In this document: positions 53,088 through 57,494 of the stretch, piece after piece
Position numbering within the stretch: the stretch's first letter is position 1
Layout of the letters: every line of letters starts with the position of its first letter
Assembly: GCF_023895975.1 (NCBI RefSeq)
Contig: NZ_JALBWM010000019.1
Span: forward strand, 1-57,494
Reading direction: 5' to 3'
Source: Microbulbifer okhotskensis
Lineage (GTDB): Bacteria; Pseudomonadota; Gammaproteobacteria; Pseudomonadales; Cellvibrionaceae
DNA length: 57,494 bases
Translations under genes and position numbers: made by a program
The notes under the pieces: generated by a model
Database searches by the model: none
What the model was told of the DNA's origin: nothing
The model's input: only the letters and a program-made list of their open reading frames with translations

Positions 53088-53408
53088 CTATAAAATAAAT
53101 TTATTTTTATGTGAGTGGCTGTCGGCCTCTGGCAGAGGCTGGCAGCCCAATATAAGATTTTCTTTCTTGCTTTTGGGCCATTTTTTTATTTCAAATTCCA
53201 TTTTTAACGCCGAGGATTTGTCGGGGAGCTCAACCATATACTCAAGACTGAGTGGTCCCTTGCCGCGCAAGGATTTAGCAGTTTTGCGGCTGTTGCTGCA
53301 GTGCTCGGCAAAACGCCTTTCAATATTGTTGGTAATCCCCGTATATAATGCCCCGCTGGCGGTTCGAATAAGATAGAGAAACCAGTAGTTTGTCTGTTCT
53401 TCCGTCAT
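53088..53408 (-). CDS. GIY-YIG nuclease family protein (UPF0213 type)
   Basis: A 106-residue single-domain GIY-YIG protein. WFLYLIRTASGALYTGITNN carries the motif in the form LYL-x10-LYTG, followed by ERRFAEHCS and the glutamate-bearing MEFEIKKWPKSKKENLI. Such YhbQ/UPF0213 proteins are nuclease-like with unclear roles in DNA repair. ATG 53408 has AGGAA 6-7 nt upstream and lies 25 nt after the radical SAM gene, so the two may be cotranscribed. Confidence 0.9.
   Translation of the reverse strand: MTEEQTNYWFLYLIRTASGALYTGITNNIERRFAEHCSNSRKTAKSLRGKGPLSLEYMVELPDKSSALKMEFEIKKWPKSKKENLILGCQPLPEADSHSHKNKFIL
53092..53107. other. 16-bp AT palindrome between convergent genes
   Basis: AAAATAAATTTATTTT is a perfect palindrome covering the last codons of the GIY-YIG gene, 8 nt past the tpm stop. 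It could help end transcription from both sides but contains no GC stem. Confidence 0.35.
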
Positions 53409-53433
53409 AATTTTTCCTGATGATTCTCTTTTA

Positions 53434-54525
53434 TTAAGAAAATAAATCTTGCTGTTCATTGGGAAGGGGGGGAGGCATAAATTGACTGCAGTCTAGTGAG
53501 AGGCGCCGGTGATCCAGTCCCAGCCTTTTTACTGCAACCTTAAAACGCTGTTGGAGTAACTGAGCGAATACACCGGTTCCAGTACGCCGGTGAGAAAAGT
53601 CGCTTTGATAGTCCTTCCCACCGCGACTCTGTTGCACCAAACTCATAACGTGCTTGGCTTTTTCGGGGTAGTGAACTTCCAGCCATTCACGAAAGAGTGG
53701 AGCCACTTCATGGGGAAGGCGTAGCAGGATATATGCGGCTCGTTCAGCGCCTGACTCTCGGGATGCAGTGAGAATGGATTCCAGTTCGCTGTCATTTAAA
53801 GCCGGTATCATCGGTGCCGCAAGAACTGCGGTCGGGATACCTGCACTACTCAACTGCTCAATAGTACGCAGGCGTGCGGATGGCCCGGCAGTGCGTGGTT
53901 CCAGCTTTCGTTTCAGTGTGTTATCCAGCGTTGTGACACTGATCGCGATTTGCGCAAGGTTATCCTGTGCCATTTCGGTGAGAAGGGGCAGATCCCGCAA
54001 AACCAGCTGGCTTTTGGTGACAATGGTTACCGGTTGACGAAACTCCTGCATTACCTGTAGTAGGGTCTGGGTGATCCTTTTCTCCCGCTCCAATGGCTGG
54101 TAGGGGTCAGTATTGGTACCCAGTGCGATCGGACTGCAGTGATAATTCTTTTTGCGTAAAGCTTGCTCTAAAAGAGCTGCAGCATTGGGTTTGAAAAAAA
54201 TCTTAGTTTCAAAATCCAGACCAGGTGAAAGATCCATATAAGCGTGGGCCGGGCGTGCGTAACAGTAGACGCAGCCATGCTCGCATCCACGATAGGGATT
54301 GATAGACTGAGAGAAGGGAATGTCCGGTGACTGATTGGTTGCAGTGATAGTTTTTGATTTTTCCTCTATGGCAGAGGTAGTCAGCCGCTCGGGTATGTCG
54401 GGCTCGGTTTGCCAGCCATCGCTCTCCCGGGTAAAGGATAGGCCCTCAAAGCGACCGCTAATATTACTGGTTGCGCCCCGCCCCTTGTGCAAGAGTGGTA
54501 CTTTGGCTGGCTCTTTATTTGACAT
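53434..54525 (-). CDS. PA0069-family radical SAM protein
   Basis: A 363-residue radical SAM protein related to SplB-like/PA0069 proteins. The cluster motif is Cys81-x3-Cys85-x2-Cys88 in YRGCEHGCVYCYARPAHAY. TNTDPYQPLE, VTIVTKSQLVLRDLPLL and IAISVTTLDNTLKRKLEPR are further family blocks. The N-terminal GRGATSNISGRFE is typical of this group. The reaction is unknown. It is upstream of the GIY-YIG gene on the same strand. Confidence 0.92.
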   Translation of the reverse strand: MSNKEPAKVPLLHKGRGATSNISGRFEGLSFTRESDGWQTEPDIPERLTTSAIEEKSKTITATNQSPDIPFSQSINPYRGCEHGCVYCYARPAHAYMDLSPGLDFETKIFFKPNAAALLEQALRKKNYHCSPIALGTNTDPYQPLEREKRITQTLLQVMQEFRQPVTIVTKSQLVLRDLPLLTEMAQDNLAQIAISVTTLDNTLKRKLEPRTAGPSARLRTIEQLSSAGIPTAVLAAPMIPALNDSELESILTASRESGAERAAYILLRLPHEVAPLFREWLEVHYPEKAKHVMSLVQQSRGGKDYQSDFSHRRTGTGVFAQLLQQRFKVAVKRLGLDHRRLSLDCSQFMPPPLPNEQQDLFS

Positions 54526-54882
54526 TGTTCAGTCTTGATCTGTATGAATGTACAGTTTACGGCGCAAGCGCAGCTTAGTGCAAGGCTTGGCTGTTTGGTT
54601 GCTGGAAGGACTGTCGCTACTCAACGACGGGAAGCGGGAAGCGGGAAGTGGAGATAAGCAATGCAAGTAGTTGAGTAGATGAGATGTCATTAGAAAATAA
54701 GGCCCGGAGCCCAAATTAGTTGTTGGAAAAGTCACAGAAGGCATTTACCAACAATCCGGTGAAATTGCATAGAGTGTAAACCTGGCGGATTAATAGTTCA
54801 TTAAAATTACACTTTTAATAAAGTATTTCACGAAGTATAATTCCACGCTGCACTGAACAATAAGTCCGCCGGGTTAATAACG
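54526..54882. other. Intergenic region, 357 nt
   Basis: No gene with a proper start is seen; a short minus-strand frame here lacks any binding site. It contains a 7-bp tandem repeat (listed separately) and an AT-only hairpin ATTAAAA/TTTTAAT (54800-54819) that could end the NTF2-like transcript only weakly. Confidence 0.4.
54628..54648. repeat. 7-bp tandem repeat, three copies of CGGGAAG
   Basis: Three perfect tandem copies in the upstream region of the radical SAM gene. Copy number may vary between strains. Confidence 0.8.
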
Positions 54883-55338
54883 CTAAGCCATCACTGTAGG
54901 ATTGTATTTGGAGCTCATGGTTAATCCTGGGCGTTCATCATCCCAGATCATATGTACAATTTTCCAGGAAGTACCGTCATTGAGGAATTGGATGCTGTTT
55001 ATTCCCCTTTTGATAAATTGAGTTTTATTTTTGTCCCCCCAAGCTTCGTAAGTACTAAATGCATGGGCAATATTCCCAAATATTTCAATAATATTGTGCA
55101 TTTCAATCTCATAAAAAGCCCTACCAGCAATTAGTTGGTCAAAGTTGTTTGGGTAATCCAGGATGTTCATAATCGTGGTTTGGGGTTTACCTTCTTTATC
55201 GATAGAAGTCCGTATCAATTTTGCATGCGGGGTGAACAGAGCCTGCTGCTGTTCCCAGTCACGATTAAATCCCTTGGGTCCAGAAATAACTTTGTAGAGC
55301 ATGCTTAGTATTTTTTTGATTTTAATTTCTGCATTCAT
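54883..55338 (-). CDS. NTF2/SnoaL-like protein
   Basis: A 151-residue protein with the cone-shaped NTF2-like pattern: an N-terminal helix, DWEQQQALFTPHAKLIRT, the central AGRAFYEIEMHNIIEIFGNI and AHAFSTYEAWGD, and a terminal strand WKIVHMIWDDER. Members range from isomerases and hydratases to stress proteins, and no catalytic set is evident. Base composition is AT-richer than the core. It is isolated in an accessory-looking region. Confidence 0.75.
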   Translation of the reverse strand: MNAEIKIKKILSMLYKVISGPKGFNRDWEQQQALFTPHAKLIRTSIDKEGKPQTTIMNILDYPNNFDQLIAGRAFYEIEMHNIIEIFGNIAHAFSTYEAWGDKNKTQFIKRGINSIQFLNDGTSWKIVHMIWDDERPGLTMSSKYNPTVMA

Positions 55339-55948
55339 TGGTTTTCCCTTAAAGTAAAGATGACGTTTTCCATAATATTATACCTTCTGCCGTACCCATG
55401 TTGCGATTGGCATAATTGTTATGCCGCTGACATCAAGAAAGGTTTATCCTTCAGGGATAGAGAGTTTATAATTTCCGCAATGACATTAAACCTGTATAAC
55501 ATAAATTATATTGTTGTTCGATTAATGCTCGTTTGTGTCAACAGAATCGCCACCTTTTGGTTGCTCCCGGTAAGCGGCTGGTCCGCTGATTGTGTGGCAC
55601 CCTCGTTAGAGTTTTTTTAGAAATATCCCCTGGCAGAGAGTTTCAGAAGTCTTTGTTAGCCTGGTTTTTGATGGTGTATCCACAAGACGTTCACAACAAA
55701 TTAAGTGCATGTGAACTTGGTTTTTGGCCTGAACAATCCTGCTAATGTTTTTCACCTAAGCTGTATACACTTAATAACAGTTATCCATTTTCGGCGTACA
55801 GAATGTCCATTGGTATTAAGGTTCAAAATACCTCGATAATTTTCATTGTGCAATATGGTTATTTTGATGGATGTCTTTGGTGATTACGAAAAACGATATA
55901 TTTTCTCTATACTGCAAAGAGTTTTTATGAAGGGGTAGAGTTACACCA
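55339..55948. other. AT-rich intergenic region, 610 nt
   Basis: No convincing gene. A plus-strand frame of 86 codons has no binding site and an unlikely Trp/Cys-rich composition. GTTCACA (55689-55695) and TGTGAAC (55710-55716) form a 7-bp inverted repeat that could be an operator. It probably carries the promoters of the divergent NTF2-like and acyltransferase genes. Confidence 0.4.
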
Positions 55949-57235
55949 ATGATGTCAAAAGTGTTTTCCCGTGAGCTAGGCCCGCAAGAGGCACTTTTCC
56001 TGGAGTTGACCAAACAGTCAAAAGGGGGATTGCAATTAATTTCCTTCATAAAAATATGTGAGCCAGTTACAGTTGAGCTATTACTTGACGGGTTTGCATA
56101 CTTGCACCAGCGTCACCCCATTTTGCGAGCCCGAGTAAAAAGAGGGGAAAGACTGCGTTGGGTGTGTGATGTGGACTTTAAAAACATTCCGCTTCAGCTT
56201 CATAAGCTGACGCAGCCTATGGATTTTGAAGATGAATACTGTCGTCATGGCATGAAGTGTTTAGATAGTGAGGAGTGTGTATATGGGCTTACACTATATA
56301 CCAATAAAAATGGTTTAGTGGATTGGATTGTCATAGTGAATGTTCATGCGGTATTGGATGGACGTTCTATTATGACGTTGTGCCTGGATTTGGATGGCTT
56401 TCTCAGGTCTGAGGGAAAAATATCCGATGTCCAGTCTCTTCCTCTGCGAGCTAGTATAGCGAGCAGCCTAGATGCAGCAGGGTATCTGGGAGAAAAAGAG
56501 TTTATCCACCAAAGTAAAGATGTTTTTAACTGGCCAGTTGAGAAAGCAGTTTTTGCCTCTGAGCGTAGAGCCTGCGCAACTTCATTGTTAATGCCCCCTG
56601 AGACGGCGAAATTATTATCGCAAGTAGGTAAGAAAGGGAAAGTAAAACTCACTGCGATATATTGTGCTATAGCAGCACTGGCATCAAGGGTCTTACCAGT
56701 ATATCAGGATTTCACAGAAATTATTTTGACTCTGGATGGGAGGGTTTTATGTGTCCCTCCTATATCCCTTGATAATGTCGGATCTTTTTCTCAAACGACA
56801 AGTTTAGAAATACCACCTGAATTTATTTCGACAGGCTTTCTGAGTCTTGCAAGCTATATACAATCGCAAATCGACATGGTTTTGGCCAAGCGGCGACCAA
56901 TGACAAAAAATTTGGGAGAGAATTATAAGGCTAAATACATTGAAAAAATGGCTTCTGAAACAGTAAAAAAGCAAAGTTATTTTCCGGCTGGAATTTGTGT
57001 TTCTAACGTTGGCAACATGAGACGGCTAGCCGGTGAGATGCGATATTTTGAAATAGAAAAAGGCATGGTCACTCAAACCAATGGTCTAAATCCATTAACA
57101 GTAATTACTTACACTACTTATAGAAATGCGGTATTTGTATTTGGCTATTGTGAGCCGTTGCTCAGTAAAAAAAGTGTATCTTTATATGTGGATAAGTATG
57201 TGGAAATCATAAGGGGGCTTATATGCAAGGGGTGA
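55949..57235 (+). CDS. Condensation-like acyltransferase (PapA/WS-DGAT-type fold)
   Basis: A 428-residue stand-alone member of the CoA-dependent acyltransferase superfamily that includes NRPS condensation domains and PapA-type enzymes. The N-terminal pattern GPQEALFLELTKQSKGG and AYLHQRHPILRARVKR matches the superfamily. The active-site motif is VHAVLDG, with His133 and Asp137 in HxxxDG; the first His of the usual HH pair is Val. The C-terminal half has the floor loop and latch region, including FPAGICVSNVGNMRR. It should join an acyl group to an alcohol or amine. ATG 55949 or the next codon (55952) may start it. A truncated second copy follows 87 nt downstream. Substrates are unknown. Confidence 0.82.
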   Translation: MMSKVFSRELGPQEALFLELTKQSKGGLQLISFIKICEPVTVELLLDGFAYLHQRHPILRARVKRGERLRWVCDVDFKNIPLQLHKLTQPMDFEDEYCRHGMKCLDSEECVYGLTLYTNKNGLVDWIVIVNVHAVLDGRSIMTLCLDLDGFLRSEGKISDVQSLPLRASIASSLDAAGYLGEKEFIHQSKDVFNWPVEKAVFASERRACATSLLMPPETAKLLSQVGKKGKVKLTAIYCAIAALASRVLPVYQDFTEIILTLDGRVLCVPPISLDNVGSFSQTTSLEIPPEFISTGFLSLASYIQSQIDMVLAKRRPMTKNLGENYKAKYIEKMASETVKKQSYFPAGICVSNVGNMRRLAGEMRYFEIEKGMVTQTNGLNPLTVITYTTYRNAVFVFGYCEPLLSKKSVSLYVDKYVEIIRGLICKG

Positions 57236-57322
57236 CGTTTTATACTTTCTCGTTACATAATGTCGGTCGAGGGCATCTATCTGTCTATACTATTTTTGGC
57301 TAAAAAATTTTCTTTTGTTGGT

Positions 57323-57472
57323 ATGAGTTTTAAAATCCTATCTCGCCAGCTAGGTCCACAAGAAGCGCTGTTTGTTGAGCTGGCCAGGCAGTCCTGGGGT
57401 GGTTTGCAGTTAATTTCACTTATAAAAATCTGTGAACCATTCAACACTTCGGACAGTTTCATACAGCTATAG
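57323..57472 (+). pseudogene. Truncated second copy of the acyltransferase
   Basis: The first 39 residues closely match the start of the preceding acyltransferase (SRQLGPQEALFVELARQS, then GGLQLISLIKICEP). At about 57440 the match ends abruptly and the frame closes after ten unrelated codons. The sequence beyond could be a deletion joint or the edge of an insertion. The gene might resume outside the window. The start ATG has a poor binding site. Confidence 0.7.
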
Positions 57473-57494
57473 CCCCATAGTCACTGTACTGCTC

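Noticed and set aside
55360..55620. 86-codon plus-strand frame
   Set aside because: No ribosome binding site, improbable Cys/Trp-rich composition, and no family.
57440..57494. Right-edge sequence as an IS150-like terminus (TGTACTGC)
   Set aside because: Only about eight bases agree and they do not coincide with the point where the acyltransferase homology ends.

Overview
The window looks like a chromosomal segment of a Gram-negative gammaproteobacterium. The central block has the order LysR regulator, leuC-leuD-leuB, asd, an asd paralogue, fimV, truA, trpF, (trpB-trpA), accD, folC, a dedD-type SPOR gene, cvpA, purF, metZ. This is the order known from Pseudomonas. The insertion of trpB and trpA between trpF and accD, the gene content and the mixed base composition suggest a marine Cellvibrionales/Microbulbifer-like organism; that assignment is an inference from gene order, not a proof.

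Layout. (1) 1-2.5 kb, minus strand: an AT-richer accessory operon with a SAM methyltransferase, a TauD-like Fe(II)/2-oxoglutarate oxygenase and the first codons of a third gene. It diverges from a lone carboxymuconate-cycloisomerase-like lyase (2.6-3.9 kb), and the gap between them carries two perfect palindromes. (2) 4.6-7.5 kb, minus strand: nitronate monooxygenase, an outer-membrane barrel protein, and a LysR regulator divergent from leuC. (3) 7.7-27.7 kb, plus strand: amino-acid, fatty-acid, folate and purine housekeeping genes plus the pilus-associated FimV. Strong hairpins follow asd, fimV and purF, and a tandem pair of 108-bp structured repeats lies between trpF and trpB. (4) 27.9-33.1 kb: MoxR ATPase, DUF58 protein, TgpA-type transglutaminase, MFS transporter. 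(5) 33.1-38.6 kb: DUF3175, sppA, then DUF2069, WrbA-like and ArsC genes divergent from a YihY protein and an overlapping thioredoxin-like lipoprotein. (6) 38.7-45.5 kb: a cystine transporter, then an envelope-oriented cluster: an exported 11-residue-repeat protein, an ECF sigma factor with a DUF3619 partner, a small exported protein, a DUF3106 protein, a glycine-zipper protein, a PepSY protein and a PhoP/PhoQ-like pair. (7) 45.5-57.5 kb: acyl-CoA dehydrogenase, glycosyltransferase plus PAP2 pair, assorted single genes (SDR, thiopurine methyltransferase, GIY-YIG, radical SAM, NTF2-like), and finally a condensation-like acyltransferase followed by a truncated second copy.

How it fits together: the leu, asd, trp, metZ, accD, folC and purF genes supply amino acids, malonyl-CoA, folate and purines. 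FimV, DedD, CvpA, SppA, YihY, TgpA and the ECF/PhoPQ block concern the cell envelope. The two ends look like variable, possibly specialised-metabolism, regions.

Most worth following up: the structured tandem repeats before trpB; an Asp-to-Glu change at a catalytic position of TrpA; the ECF/PepSY/PhoPQ envelope cluster with its repeat protein; the duplicated and broken acyltransferase at the right edge; and the 92-base overlap between yihY and the lipoprotein gene. No rRNA, tRNA, CRISPR array or complete insertion sequence was seen.
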